A stretch of DNA of 64,000 nt from Gemmatimonadota bacterium (GCA_016713785.1 JADJOM010000003.1:62001-126000); one strand, 5' to 3'. Numbered from the stretch's first letter, positions 1-8,182 are shown. Translations and numbers: made by a program. The notes: generated by a model not told the origin, from the sequence alone.

Positions 1-413
1 TGGCCTCGGTCGATGCCTTCCAGAGCTGGATCTACTCCAGTGGCGAGGGGCGTGACGGCCTGGCCCGCGACCGCGCCTGGCTGCGCATCCGCGGCCGGTT
101 CGAGCGGGGCATCGACTGGAGCGGGCTCGAGCGGGAGCGGGTGTCCCGCTGGTACCGGCAGCTGCACATCTTCCTGTATCCGTTCTACTACATCGAGTAC
201 GGCATCGCGCAGGTGGGCGCCCTCCAGGTCTGGCGCAACAGCCTGCGCGACCAGCCCGACGCGGTGGCCCGCTACCGCGCGGCGCTGGCCCTCGGCAACA
301 CCCGCTCGCTGCCCGAGCTCTACCGCGCCGCCGGGGTGGAGCTGAGCTTCGATGCCGGGGTGATGCGGGAGCTGGTGGAGCTGGTGGAGGGGGAGCTGGA
401 GAAGCTGCGGTAG
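1..413 (+). CDS. M3 family oligoendopeptidase, C-terminal part (partial)
   Basis: The reading frame is open from the left edge (frame begins at base 3) and stops at 411-413, so only the last ~136 residues are present. The visible sequence, with VDAFQSWIYS near its start and FLYPFYYIEYGIAQVGALQ in the middle, matches the helical C-terminal region of PepF-like M3 zinc peptidases, which degrade short peptides in the cytoplasm. The HEXXH metal site lies upstream, outside the window. It ends 177 bases before infA in the same direction, with low-complexity repeats between. Family assignment is confident, substrate unknown. Confidence 0.8.
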   Translation, partial: ASVDAFQSWIYSSGEGRDGLARDRAWLRIRGRFERGIDWSGLERERVSRWYRQLHIFLYPFYYIEYGIAQVGALQVWRNSLRDQPDAVARYRAALALGNTRSLPELYRAAGVELSFDAGVMRELVELVEGELEKLR

Positions 414-419
414 GAATTG

Positions 420-500
420 CGGGAAGCGGGAAGCGGGGAAGGGGGAAGGGGACAGGGGGAGTCCGCCCTACCGCCCTACCGCCCTACCGCCTTACCGCCG
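420..500. repeat. Purine-rich stretch plus four CGCCCTAC octamer units
   Basis: A GGGAAGCGGGAAG-type purine run (about 420-460) is followed by four tandem 8-bp units (464-495; the last is CGCCTTAC). Related arrays occur at 8183-8214 and, as GGCCCTAC, at 24469-24492. They sit in gene 3' flanks. Nothing else is seen between the peptidase and infA apart from the infA ribosome binding site. Confidence 0.75.
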
Positions 501-590
501 CCTCCATTGCGCCCCCGGCCCCGCCGGGCAAGATTCTACCCCGCGCCGGAGCCCCCTGTCGGCCCGGCCTACCCCTGTCGGAGAGCGTGA

Positions 591-809
591 ATGGCGAAGG
601 AAGAAGGCATCGAGATGGAAGGCGTGGTCCAGGAAGTCCTCCCGGATCGCAATTACCGGGTCCTCCTGGAGAACGGCCACACGATCCTCGCCTACGCGGC
701 CGGCAAGATGAGCAAGTTCAAGATCCGCGTCCTGGAAGGGGACCGGGTCACGGTGGTCCTCTCCCCGTACGACCTGACCCGCGGCCGGGTCATCTACCGC
801 CACAAGTAG
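591..809 (+). CDS. infA: Translation initiation factor IF-1
   Basis: A 72-residue protein, the normal length for IF-1, forming a single S1-like OB fold. It binds the A site of the 30S subunit during initiation together with IF-2 and IF-3. The start [18 protein letters not shown] and the end [11 protein letters not shown] are typical of bacterial IF-1. A GGAGAG ribosome binding site lies 5 bases before the ATG, which fixes the start. It stands alone here rather than in a ribosomal protein cluster, and a strong hairpin at 855-884 ends it. Confidence 0.97.
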   Translation: MAKEEGIEMEGVVQEVLPDRNYRVLLENGHTILAYAAGKMSKFKIRVLEGDRVTVVLSPYDLTRGRVIYRHK

Positions 810-854
810 CCGGCCCCGGAGGGTGCGGGACCGCGGGGTGAAGCAGGAACGCAA

Positions 855-884
855 ACGGGGGCCGGTCTTTCGACCGGCCCCCGT
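855..884. terminator. Bidirectional hairpin terminator between infA and the cold-shock gene
   Basis: A perfect 13-bp stem (855-867 with 872-884) closes on a four-base loop that reads GAAA on the minus strand. It sits between two convergent genes, infA (stop 809) and csp (stop 902). Neither side has a long T tract. Confidence 0.8.
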
Positions 885-901
885 CTGGTACGCCCGTAGG
901 C

Positions 902-1114
902 TTACTTGACCTTGGTGACGTTTTCCGCCGCGGGACCCTTGGCGCCCTCGACGATGTCGAACTCAACCCGCTCACCTTCCGAGAGGCTGCGGAAGCCATC
1001 AGCCTTGATGGCAGTGTGGTGGACGAAGCAGTCCTTGGAGCCGTTTTCGGGCGTGATGAAACCATAACCCTTGGCGTCGTTGAACCACTTCACCGTGCCA
1101 GTGACGCGAGGCAT
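902..1114 (-). CDS. Cold-shock domain protein (CspA family)
   Basis: A 70-residue single cold-shock domain that would bind single-stranded RNA or DNA as an RNA chaperone. The RNP1 motif KGYGFI (residues 16-21) and RNP2-like motif CFVHHT are visible; the Cys and second His in RNP2 differ from the usual VFVHFS. The ATG at 1114 is chosen because the core family starts at [12 protein letters not shown] and GGAG lies 8 bases upstream. The upstream leader contains a tandem 9-bp repeat (1151-1168). A strong hairpin follows the gene. Confidence 0.95.
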   Translation of the reverse strand: MPRVTGTVKWFNDAKGYGFITPENGSKDCFVHHTAIKADGFRSLSEGERVEFDIVEGAKGPAAENVTKVK

Positions 1115-1150
1115 GCTACTGTACTCCGTTCGGAAGGGGACATCGTCGGG

Positions 1151-1168
1151 GTCCGGAAGGTCCGGAAG
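1151..1168. repeat. Tandem 9-bp repeat in the csp leader
   Basis: GTCCGGAAG occurs twice head to tail, 37 bases upstream of the cold-shock gene start. On the csp transcript it would read CTTCCGGAC twice. Function unknown; it could contribute to leader structure. Confidence 0.6.
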
Positions 1169-1220
1169 CCACCGACAGGGACACTGGGCAGGGACTTTCC
1201 CGGCCCAATACTGCTGGAAG

Positions 1221-1252
1221 TAAAAAAGACCCGAGCGTGGAAGCCCGGGTCT
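1221..1252 (-). terminator. Intrinsic terminator downstream of the tandem kinase gene
   Basis: On the minus strand a 10-bp stem (one mismatch) with a 6-base loop is followed by a run of six T. It lies 110 bases after the stop of the kinase gene (1362) and 107 bases before the csp start, so it should separate the two transcription units. Confidence 0.85.
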
Positions 1253-1361
1253 CGCAAGTTTCCTGTAGGGAGGACCTGCTCGATTGTACCCGGCCAAGCC
1301 ATCTGGCCAATTCCAGCCGCACCTAATATCTGAGTTTCTGTAATTCCGTCAAGGGGGGGCC

Positions 1362-3119
1362 CTAGGGTTTCCACCACCGGAGGGCGGCCTGGGCCCATTC
1401 CCCGCTCCGGCGCCGTAACCCCCTGGTGGTGGCCCGGTTGAGGGCCATCAGGAACTCCGCGGCGGAGGGGTAGCGCTGCTCCACCTCGGCGTGCAGCCCG
1501 CGCTCCAATACCCGAGCCAGGTCCTCCCCCACGTCGGACCGCCGCTCCAGCAGCTCCGGCCGCTGGTTGGTGGTCTGCCGGGTGAGCACCTGCTCCACCG
1601 TCTGCCCGAAGAACGGGGGCTCCCCCAGCAGGGCGTAGTACGCCACCGCGGCCAGGCTGTAGAGGTCGGAGCGCTGGTCCACCCGCTCGCCCAGCAGCTG
1701 CTCGGGGCTCGCGAACATCGGGGTGCCGCTCTGGCTGGTGGCGCCGCCGAAGCGCCCCTGGCCCCGCAGCGCCAGCGCCAGGCCGAAGTCGGTGATCTGG
1801 AGCGACCCGGTCTGGTCGATCAACATGTTCTCGGGCTTGAGGTCGCGGTGCACCAGGCCGCTCGCGTGGGCCTGCGCCAGCGCGCTGAGCGACTCCTTGA
1901 GCAGCCGCACCACCCGCTCCACCGGGAGGGGGCCTTCCTTTTCCACCAGCTGCGCCAGGTTGGGGCCCTTCACCAGCTCCATGGTGTACCAGAGCAGCCC
2001 CGACCGCCCGCCGATGTCGTAGATCTGCACGATGTTCGCGTGGGAGAGCCGCCCCGCCAGCTGCGCCTCCCGCCGGAACCGCTCCACCACCGCCGGGTCG
2101 GCGGTCAGGTGCGGGTGCAGCACCTTGAGGGCCACCTCGCGCTCCAGGTGCAGGTCGCGCACCCGGTACACCCGGCCATAGCCGCCCCGGCCCAGCAGCG
2201 AGAGCAGCTCGTAGTCGTCGCCCAGGGCGCGGCGGAGCCGCTTCTCCCAGTGGCGCCCGTCGTCCGACTCGCCGGGGAGGAGGCGGGGGCTCACCTGCAC
2301 CATCACCGCCGCGTTCTCGAAGGTCCCCGCGTCGCTCGCGAAGTCCTCCAGCATCTCTGCCGCGGAGAGGTAGCGGTCGTCGGCCACGGGGCGCAGGGCC
2401 CGGAGCAGGATCCGCTCGATGGCGCGGGGGCAGTTGGGGCGCAGCTCGGAGGGCGGGCGCAGCTCGCGGGAGTCGAGCGGCGGCTCCTGTCCGGTCACGG
2501 CGTAATAGAGAATCGCGCCGGCGGTGTAGATGTCGCTCGTGGGGTCGCCGGTGGCGCCGCTCCGGACCTCGGGCGCCATGAAGGCCTGGGCGCTCGGCAT
2601 CTCGCCCGCGGGGATGGCCGGCAGGGTCCAGTTGGAGAAGCGGAGGTCGGTGACCGTGCCGCGCCCGCCCAGGTTCACCAGCAGCGAGGTCGGGGCGATC
2701 CGCCGCAGCACCACGCCGTGCGCGTGGGCGTGCTCCAGCCCGCTCAGCACGTCGCGGGCGAGGATGTGGACGGCCGGGAAGGGGCGGGGGCCGCGCTGGG
2801 TGGCCTCGAGCAGGCTCTCCCCGTCGATCCAGTTGCCCACCCGGAAGGCGATGTCGCCCACCACGCCGGCGTCGTAGACGTGCCGGATGGCGGGGTGATC
2901 GAGCTGGGCCAGCGCCTCCGCCTCGCGCAGGAACCAGGCCCGGGTCTGGTCATCGGGATAGAGGTTGACCCGCAGGGAGACCCGACGGGTGAGCAGCTTG
3001 TCCTGCGCCGTGAAGAGCACCCGTTCGCGCGAGGCGGCCACCATCGTCTCCAGCCGGAAGCGCTGGCCCAGCGCCGCTTCCACGCGTTCGAAGATGGTGA
3101 GGGGAGGGGGCGTCGTCAT
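1362..3119 (-). CDS. Tandem pseudokinase - Ser/Thr protein kinase (Hanks type)
   Basis: A 585-residue cytoplasmic protein with two kinase folds. The second (about 302-560) is a complete Hanks kinase: glycine loop GRGGYG (310-315), VALKV with Lys332, HRDLKPEN (424-431), DFG (444-446) and SPE (471-473). The first (about 10-265) keeps the fold and the APE and SDIYTAGAILYY helices but lacks the glycine loop, has Arg50 at the ATP lysine, LRRIAP where HRDLKP should be, and DLR in place of DFG, so it should be inactive. There is no transmembrane segment or sensor domain. It starts 12 bases after the CGNR gene and is probably the last gene of an operon with it and the diguanylate cyclase. The pseudokinase may regulate the active domain, as JH2 does for JH1 in JAK kinases (inference). 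Confidence 0.9.
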   Translation of the reverse strand: MTTPPPLTIFERVEAALGQRFRLETMVAASRERVLFTAQDKLLTRRVSLRVNLYPDDQTRAWFLREAEALAQLDHPAIRHVYDAGVVGDIAFRVGNWIDGESLLEATQRGPRPFPAVHILARDVLSGLEHAHAHGVVLRRIAPTSLLVNLGGRGTVTDLRFSNWTLPAIPAGEMPSAQAFMAPEVRSGATGDPTSDIYTAGAILYYAVTGQEPPLDSRELRPPSELRPNCPRAIERILLRALRPVADDRYLSAAEMLEDFASDAGTFENAAVMVQVSPRLLPGESDDGRHWEKRLRRALGDDYELLSLLGRGGYGRVYRVRDLHLEREVALKVLHPHLTADPAVVERFRREAQLAGRLSHANIVQIYDIGGRSGLLWYTMELVKGPNLAQLVEKEGPLPVERVVRLLKESLSALAQAHASGLVHRDLKPENMLIDQTGSLQITDFGLALALRGQGRFGGATSQSGTPMFASPEQLLGERVDQRSDLYSLAAVAYYALLGEPPFFGQTVEQVLTRQTTNQRPELLERRSDVGEDLARVLERGLHAEVEQRYPSAAEFLMALNRATTRGLRRRSGEWAQAALRWWKP

Positions 3120-3131
3120 CGGGGAGGGCGG

Positions 3132-3695
3132 CTAGCCGTCGGCGAGGAGGGGGGTGGGCCGGCTGCCGCGCCGCCGCTCGATCCGGCCCCGGTCGCCGCA
3201 GCGGCTGCGGCTGCACCAGCGCCGGGCCTGCTGCGGCGATTCATCGGCGAAGAACAGCCCGCACTCCGGGTTGGCGCAGTGCCGCACCACCACCAGGGGG
3301 TTGGCCAGGCTGGCCGCCGCCGACTGGGCGATGGCCTGCAGCGCCGCGGGAGGCCGCGCCACCTGGAACCGGAGCCGCCAGCTGCCACCGACCCGCACCA
3401 GCTGCTCCCGGCCATCCAGCGCCCCCAGCCGGGCATTGATCGCCTCGATTGCCCCGGGGGAGGGGCTGCGCCCCTCGTCCAGGGCGCGGGCCAGCGCCAG
3501 CAGCCTGGTCCGGAAGGCGCGCGCCTCCGCAAAGCTGGCGCGATCGGCCGGCGGCTCCACGCGGACCGCCTTGGTCCAGCGCAGCCAGGCGCCGGGATCG
3601 GCCAGGGTATCGGTGGGGCCGGGGGGCGTGTGCGCGGTGTTCACGAATTCGAGCCACAGCGCGTCGCCGAGCAGCAGGAACTCGGGATCGGCCAT
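3132..3695 (-). CDS. ABATE / CGNR zinc-finger family putative regulator
   Basis: A 187-residue protein. The N-terminal two thirds (LWLEFVNTAH at the start) resemble the ABATE domain and the C-terminus carries the CGNR zinc finger: CANPECGLFFAD, then CSRSRCGDRGRIERRR. The diagnostic CGNR motif reads CGDR here. Family members are thought to be stress-response transcription regulators that bind DNA through the finger. The start at 3695 is preferred because the upstream diguanylate cyclase stops at 3700, leaving 4 bases; a longer start at 3731 would overlap it. Confidence 0.82.
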   Translation of the reverse strand: MADPEFLLLGDALWLEFVNTAHTPPGPTDTLADPGAWLRWTKAVRVEPPADRASFAEARAFRTRLLALARALDEGRSPSPGAIEAINARLGALDGREQLVRVGGSWRLRFQVARPPAALQAIAQSAAASLANPLVVVRHCANPECGLFFADESPQQARRWCSRSRCGDRGRIERRRGSRPTPLLADG

Positions 3696-3699
3696 GGGG

Positions 3700-5040
3700 T
3701 CAGGCGTCCTCGGCGGTCTGCACCGCGTCACGGCCGCCGCGCTTGGCGCGGTAGAGCGCCATGTCGGCGGCGCCGAGGATGGCGTCGGGCGTGGCGCCGT
3801 GCCGCGGCGCCTCCGCGATGCCCATGCTCAGGGAGGGCCGGCCGTACTCCGGGTGGGTCTTGCCCAGGAGGGCCACCGCCCGCTGCACCCGCGCGGCGAA
3901 CACCACCGCCTCCTCCGCGCTGGTCATCGGCAGGATCACCAGGAATTCGTCGCCGCCCACGCGCCCCACGGCGTCGAGGGAGCGGCACTGCGACCGGATG
4001 GCGCCGGCGATCTCCACCAGCAGCCGGTCGCCGGCGGCGTGCCCCAGGGTGTCGTTGACGGTCTTGAAGCGGTCCAGGTCCACCGCCACCACGCTGGTGC
4101 GGATCTGGTGCCGGTGGGTGCGGGAGAGCTCCGCCGCGAGCCGTTCCTCCATGGCCCGGCGGTTGGAGAGCCCCGTCAGCGGATCGGTGCTCGCGGCGCT
4201 CTGCAGCTGCTCCACCAGCTGCGCGTTCTTGAGCGCGATCGCCGCGGCGAAGGCCAGGGTGCCGGCCAGGTCGGATTCCGAGGGGCCGAACGCCTGCTCG
4301 TGCAGCCGCGGCCCCAGCGCCAGCACCGCCAGCCGTTCCGACCCGGCCTCCAGCGACACCACGATCTGGGTGGTGGGCGGGAACAGCCTGGCGATCGCCG
4401 CGTCGTTGGCGGTGGCCACCGGGCTGTCGCCCGGGAGCGCGCTCTCGAGCTGGTGCCGCGGCACCGGCGCCAGCGACATCGAGCCCTTGAGCGAGCGTAC
4501 CACCTTGGGGATGTACACCTCGCCCAGCGGCCGGTACAGGCAGGCCCACCAGCAGAAGAACACCTCGGCCATGAAGTCGAGGATCAGGTTCTCCGTCTCC
4601 TCCCCTGAGTGCACCGAGGAGAGCAGCCGCGCCACCTGCCGCAGGGCCCGGAGCTGGAACACCGCGTCGTCCAGCTGCCCCTGCCGCTCCCGAAGCACCC
4701 CGTGCAGCTCGAGCATCACCGACAGCCCCAGCGCAATTGGGGTGGCGTGCCCGCGCAGCTCGGCGGCCACCGAGGGATCGGCGTGGATGGCGATCTCGGT
4801 CTGGCCGCTGGAGAGCCGCACCACCTCCTGCGCACCCCCCAGCCAGTCGGGCGGGGGCAGCAGCGGCACCAGGGCGCCGGGGGAGCTGACCTGGAACCAG
4901 ATGCGCTCGCTCCCGAACCGGCGCACCAGCGACTCCCGGCAGCGCTCGAACAGCTCGGTGTCGGAGCTGGCGGAGCGGCACGCCGTGGCAAAGGCGCTGG
5001 GCAGCGAGGCCAGGGAGGAGAGTGCGGTCGGGGAGTCCAT
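3700..5040 (-). CDS. GGDEF diguanylate cyclase with N-terminal GAF-like region
   Basis: A 446-residue protein expected to make cyclic di-GMP from two GTP. The C-terminal catalytic domain has an intact GGDEF (362-366), preceded by RSLD (353-356) exactly 5 residues upstream, the inhibitory I-site, so it should be active and product-inhibited. The first ~270 residues look like one or two GAF-type sensory folds without transmembrane segments, so it is cytoplasmic. ATG at 5040 is the only good start after the divergent intergenic region; TATATT lies 10 bases upstream. It leads an operon with the CGNR regulator and the pseudokinase-kinase. Confidence 0.92.
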   Translation of the reverse strand: MDSPTALSSLASLPSAFATACRSASSDTELFERCRESLVRRFGSERIWFQVSSPGALVPLLPPPDWLGGAQEVVRLSSGQTEIAIHADPSVAAELRGHATPIALGLSVMLELHGVLRERQGQLDDAVFQLRALRQVARLLSSVHSGEETENLILDFMAEVFFCWWACLYRPLGEVYIPKVVRSLKGSMSLAPVPRHQLESALPGDSPVATANDAAIARLFPPTTQIVVSLEAGSERLAVLALGPRLHEQAFGPSESDLAGTLAFAAAIALKNAQLVEQLQSAASTDPLTGLSNRRAMEERLAAELSRTHRHQIRTSVVAVDLDRFKTVNDTLGHAAGDRLLVEIAGAIRSQCRSLDAVGRVGGDEFLVILPMTSAEEAVVFAARVQRAVALLGKTHPEYGRPSLSMGIAEAPRHGATPDAILGAADMALYRAKRGGRDAVQTAEDA

Positions 5041-5205
5041 CCTGTTGCCCAATATAGTGATAGCCGCTACCGCTGGCGAGGACGAATTCGACTCAAGCGC
5101 CGGTGTGGCGCGGACGATACTCCGGGAGACCGGCGACCGAGCGCCCTCGAGGAGCCGCGGCGCGGCGACTCGGGCGCGAGGGAGGCCTGGACTCCTGGAG
5201 GCTTT

Positions 5206-6084
5206 GTGAACAAGCTCGGCATGGCGTTGGGTGGCGTCGGGACCTTCCTCGGCGCGGCGGTCCTCGGATTCGTGGTGCTGCTGGCGCGGGAGGCCCGGAC
5301 CGCGGGCCACGAGGTCCAGGCCCTGCGGGGGCAGGTGGCCGAACTGCAGGCGCAGCTTGCCACCGGGGCCGACCAGGCCCGGACGGGGCACGGCCGGGCC
5401 AACGTGCTCACCAGCTTCAACCCCGACGTGAACCTGCCTCGCTTCAAGGAAACCGCCTTCGTGGACCCGATGGCGAGCGTCATCGGCGACGTGCAGCTCG
5501 GCGGCGGCGTCTACGTGGCGCCCTTCGCCTCGCTCCGCGGCGACGAGGGGCAGCCCATCGCCCTGGGCGACGAAACCAACGTCCAGGATGGCGTGGTGTT
5601 GCACGCGCTGGAGACGGAGAGCCACGGCCAGCCGGTGGCCAACCGCACCTACGAGGTGAACGGCCGAAAGTACGCCGTCTACGTGGGCAAGCGGGTCTCG
5701 CTGGCCCACCAGTCGCAGGTGCACGGTCCCGCCCGGATCGACGACGACGTGTTCGTCGGGATGCAGGCGCTGGTGTTCAAGGCGTGGGTGGGGCGCGGCT
5801 CGGTCATCGAGCCCGGGGCCAAGGTCATCGGGGTGATTGTGCCGCCCGGCCGGTACGTCCGCGCCGGCTCGGTGCTCACCGACCAGAAGCTGGCCGACCA
5901 GCTGCCCGAGATCACCGAGGACTATCCGTTCAAGGGACTCAACGAGGCGGTGGTGCACGTGAACACCAGCTTCGCCGAGAGCTACGGCGCCGCGGCGCGG
6001 CCGGCGCCGGCGGAGGGCGAGGCGGGGGCCGCCGGCGGGCATGGCGAGGTCGCGGCCCAGACCGCGCCCGCCGAGCACCACTAG
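5206..6084 (+). CDS. Membrane-anchored gamma-class carbonic anhydrase (Cam type)
   Basis: A 292-residue protein predicted to interconvert CO2 and bicarbonate. After an N-terminal hydrophobic anchor (about residues 9-22) and a short coiled region comes a left-handed beta-helix very close to Methanosarcina Cam: FVDPMASVIGDV, ASLRGDEGQP with the catalytic Glu, NVQDGVVLHALE and LAHQSQVHGPA with the three zinc His. The C-terminus is Ala/Pro-rich. The anchor would place the enzyme outside the cytoplasmic membrane. GTG at 5206 is chosen because GGAGG lies 4 bases upstream; ATG 5221 is the alternative. Its stop shares CTAG with the convergent gene. Confidence 0.9.
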   Translation: MNKLGMALGGVGTFLGAAVLGFVVLLAREARTAGHEVQALRGQVAELQAQLATGADQARTGHGRANVLTSFNPDVNLPRFKETAFVDPMASVIGDVQLGGGVYVAPFASLRGDEGQPIALGDETNVQDGVVLHALETESHGQPVANRTYEVNGRKYAVYVGKRVSLAHQSQVHGPARIDDDVFVGMQALVFKAWVGRGSVIEPGAKVIGVIVPPGRYVRAGSVLTDQKLADQLPEITEDYPFKGLNEAVVHVNTSFAESYGAAARPAPAEGEAGAAGGHGEVAAQTAPAEHH

Positions 6085-6683
6085 TCGAGGCTGTCGACCA
6101 GCCGCTCGGAGAGGCCGCGCAGCTCCGCGAGCAGCGGGGGGCGCGGCCCGATGGGGTGGCGCGCCAGCACGTCGACGATGGCCCCGAACCACCAGCGCAG
6201 CGTCGGCGCGCCCCCCGGGGCGTAGCTGCTCAGGTACTCCGGCCCCAGGCGCCGCACGTCGGTGAGCAGCGCCCCGCAGGCATAGATCTCCTGGGCCGCC
6301 AGCACCTCCAGGGCGCAGGGCTCGGCGTTCGTCAGGCCGGCCAGCAGCTCCATCCGCGCCGCCTCCCAGCCGCGGGGCTTGCCCCGCCCGTCGAATCGCG
6401 GCTCCAGCACCTGCACCAGCACCTGGCCCACCCGCACCCCGAACTTCCCCTCCACCTTGGTGAGCAGCTCGCGCTGGCGCCCGGCCTCGGCGTCGTTGAC
6501 CACGGGGCGCAGGATGCCCGCCACGATGCCGGGCTCCTCCACGCCGTGGCGGGAGAGGATCACCGCCACGTTCGCCGGCGCCGTGGGCCAGGTGCCTGTC
6601 CCGCCGGTCATGGGGCGGGGGTGGCCGTGCTTGGCCGCGAAGGCGAGGGCGTGCGCAATGCGGTCCGAATAACCGATCGTCAT
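6081..6683 (-). CDS. Catalytically degenerate HD-domain protein, RelA/SpoT-hydrolase (Mesh1) fold
   Basis: A 200-residue protein whose helices follow the small alarmone hydrolase pattern (YSDRIAHALAFAAKHG, PANVAVILSRHG, KFGVRVGQVL, WEAARMELLAGL). All metal-site positions have changed: THP is TAP (34-36), LLHD is ILRP (57-60) and the ADKLHN helix reads AAQEIYA (129-135). It should therefore not hydrolyse ppGpp, but the fold is kept and the frame is intact. Its ATG overlaps the queE stop as ATGA, indicating translational coupling. A binding or regulatory role is inference. Its stop codon overlaps that of the convergent carbonic anhydrase gene. Confidence 0.75.
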   Translation of the reverse strand: MTIGYSDRIAHALAFAAKHGHPRPMTGGTGTWPTAPANVAVILSRHGVEEPGIVAGILRPVVNDAEAGRQRELLTKVEGKFGVRVGQVLVQVLEPRFDGRGKPRGWEAARMELLAGLTNAEPCALEVLAAQEIYACGALLTDVRRLGPEYLSSYAPGGAPTLRWWFGAIVDVLARHPIGPRPPLLAELRGLSERLVDSLD

Positions 6684-7321
6684 GGGATACCCAGCAGCTT
6701 GTGGGTCTGCAGGCTCAGGCGCCACTCGGGGTGGCGCAGGCAATACTCCACGGCGCGGGCGGTGTTGGCCGCCTGCGCCGGTCCGTCCATCGGCTGCAGG
6801 TAGAACTGTCCGAAGCCGAGCCCGCGATACCGCTCCGGCTCGGCGTCCTCCTGCGGATACACCAGCTTGAGCTCGTGCCCGTGCGTGAGCACCAGCGGCG
6901 CCCCGGCCTTGGGGCTCACGCAGATCCAGTCGAGCCCGGGCGGCGCCGCCTGGGTGCCGTTGGTCTCGACCGCGACCTCGAACCCCGCCTGATGCAGCGC
7001 GTCGATCGCCGCGCCATCGAGCTGGAGGAGCGGTTCCCCGCCGGTGCAGACCACCAGCGGTCTTGCTCCTGGCGGGGTCACGGCCGGCCACGCCGCGCGC
7101 ACCGCCGTCGCCAGCGCCGCGGCGCTCGCGAACCTCCCGCCCCCCGGCCCGTCGGTGCCCACGAACTCGGTATCGCAGAAGCGGCAGACGGCCGTGGCGC
7201 GGTCGGCCTCGCGGCCGCTCCAGAGATTGCACCCCGCGAAGCGGCAGAATACGGCCGGACGGCCCGCGTTCGCCCCCTCGCCCTGCAGGGTGTAGAAGAT
7301 CTCCTTCACGGCGTAGGTCAT
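6680..7321 (-). CDS. queE: 7-carboxy-7-deazaguanine synthase
   Basis: A 213-residue radical SAM enzyme converting 6-carboxytetrahydropterin to 7-carboxy-7-deazaguanine in preQ0/queuosine synthesis. The cluster motif is Cys31-X14-Cys46-X2-Cys49, the expanded spacing typical of many QueE proteins rather than CX3CX2C. TLQGEGANAGRPAVFCRFAG and TGGEPLLQLD are further signatures. It follows queC by 103 bases of pyrimidine-rich sequence and is coupled by ATGA to the degenerate HD gene. queF lies at 29.2-29.6 kb; queD is not in this window. Confidence 0.95.
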   Translation of the reverse strand: MTYAVKEIFYTLQGEGANAGRPAVFCRFAGCNLWSGREADRATAVCRFCDTEFVGTDGPGGGRFASAAALATAVRAAWPAVTPPGARPLVVCTGGEPLLQLDGAAIDALHQAGFEVAVETNGTQAAPPGLDWICVSPKAGAPLVLTHGHELKLVYPQEDAEPERYRGLGFGQFYLQPMDGPAQAANTARAVEYCLRHPEWRLSLQTHKLLGIP

Positions 7322-7424
7322 GGGCTCCTGGTGGTCGGCTCGGCGGCTCGGCCGGTTACCCGGGCCGAGACCGACGGTTCCCTCTTCCCTCTTCCCGCTT
7401 CCCGTTCCCCTTTTCCCTCAATGC

Positions 7425-8135
7425 CTACTTTGCCAACCCCGACGGCTGGTACGGCGCCGGGTCGTCCAGCCCGTTCTCCCGGAACCCGCGGAGGCGGAGC
7501 AGGCAGCTGTCGCAGTGGCCGCAGGCGGCGCCGTCGGGCGTCGGGTCGTAGCAGCTGCGGGTGACGCCGTAATCCACCCCCAGCTCCCGGCCCAGCGCGA
7601 TGATCTCGCGCTTGGTCAGGTGAATGAGCGGGGTGTGGATGGTGAGCTTCCGCTCGCCACTTACTCCGGCGCGGGTGGCCAGGTTGGCCATCCGCTCGAA
7701 CGCCGCGATGTACTCGGGTCGGCAGTCGGGGTAGCCGCTGTAGTCGAGTGCGTTCACGCCGATCATGATATCCCACGCCCCCAGCACCTCCGCCCAGGCC
7801 AGCGCGTAGGACAGGAAGATCGTATTGCGCGCCGGGACGTACGTGGACGGGATGTCCGGGGTGAGCTCCTCCACCCGGTCGTGCTTGGGGACGGGCAGGT
7901 CGCTGGTGAGGGCGGAGCCGCCGAAGAAGCGCAGGTCGATCGCCACCACCGCGTGTTCCGCCACCCCGGCCCGGCGGCAGACCTCCCGGGCGGCGGCCAG
8001 TTCCACGGCGTGGCGCTGGCCGTAGCGGAAGCTCAGGGCGTAGGGGAGGAACCCGTCCCGGCGGGCCACGGCCAGCGCGGTGGCCGAGTCGAGGCCACCG
8101 GAGACGAGCACCACGGCGCGGGGAGAAGCGGGCAT
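7425..8135 (-). CDS. queC: 7-cyano-7-deazaguanine synthase
   Basis: A 236-residue ATP-dependent enzyme that turns 7-carboxy-7-deazaguanine plus ammonia into preQ0. The PP-loop SGGLDS (13-18) opens the protein and the zinc-binding cysteines are near the end ([17 protein letters not shown]). The start ATG at 8135 has no Shine-Dalgarno sequence, but a TAGGTT element ends 6 bases upstream (8142-8147), suggesting a leaderless message. It is first in a queC-queE-HD run. Confidence 0.96.
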   Translation of the reverse strand: MPASPRAVVLVSGGLDSATALAVARRDGFLPYALSFRYGQRHAVELAAAREVCRRAGVAEHAVVAIDLRFFGGSALTSDLPVPKHDRVEELTPDIPSTYVPARNTIFLSYALAWAEVLGAWDIMIGVNALDYSGYPDCRPEYIAAFERMANLATRAGVSGERKLTIHTPLIHLTKREIIALGRELGVDYGVTRSCYDPTPDGAACGHCDSCLLRLRGFRENGLDDPAPYQPSGLAK

Positions 8136-8141
8136 CCAGCA

Positions 8142-8147
8142 AACCTA
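8142..8147 (-). promoter_or_regulatory. Putative -10 element TAGGTT for queC
   Basis: TAGGTT on the minus strand ends 6 bases before the queC ATG; no clear -35 is visible. The same element and spacing recur at 15582-15587 and 53877-53882. Confidence 0.5.
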
Positions 8148-8182
8148 GCGCCCGTCAGCGGGACGGCGCCACGGTCTCGGGC

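Noticed and set aside
464..495. CRISPR array
   Set aside because: The octamer units are directly tandem, without spacers of 25-40 bp, and no cas gene is present.
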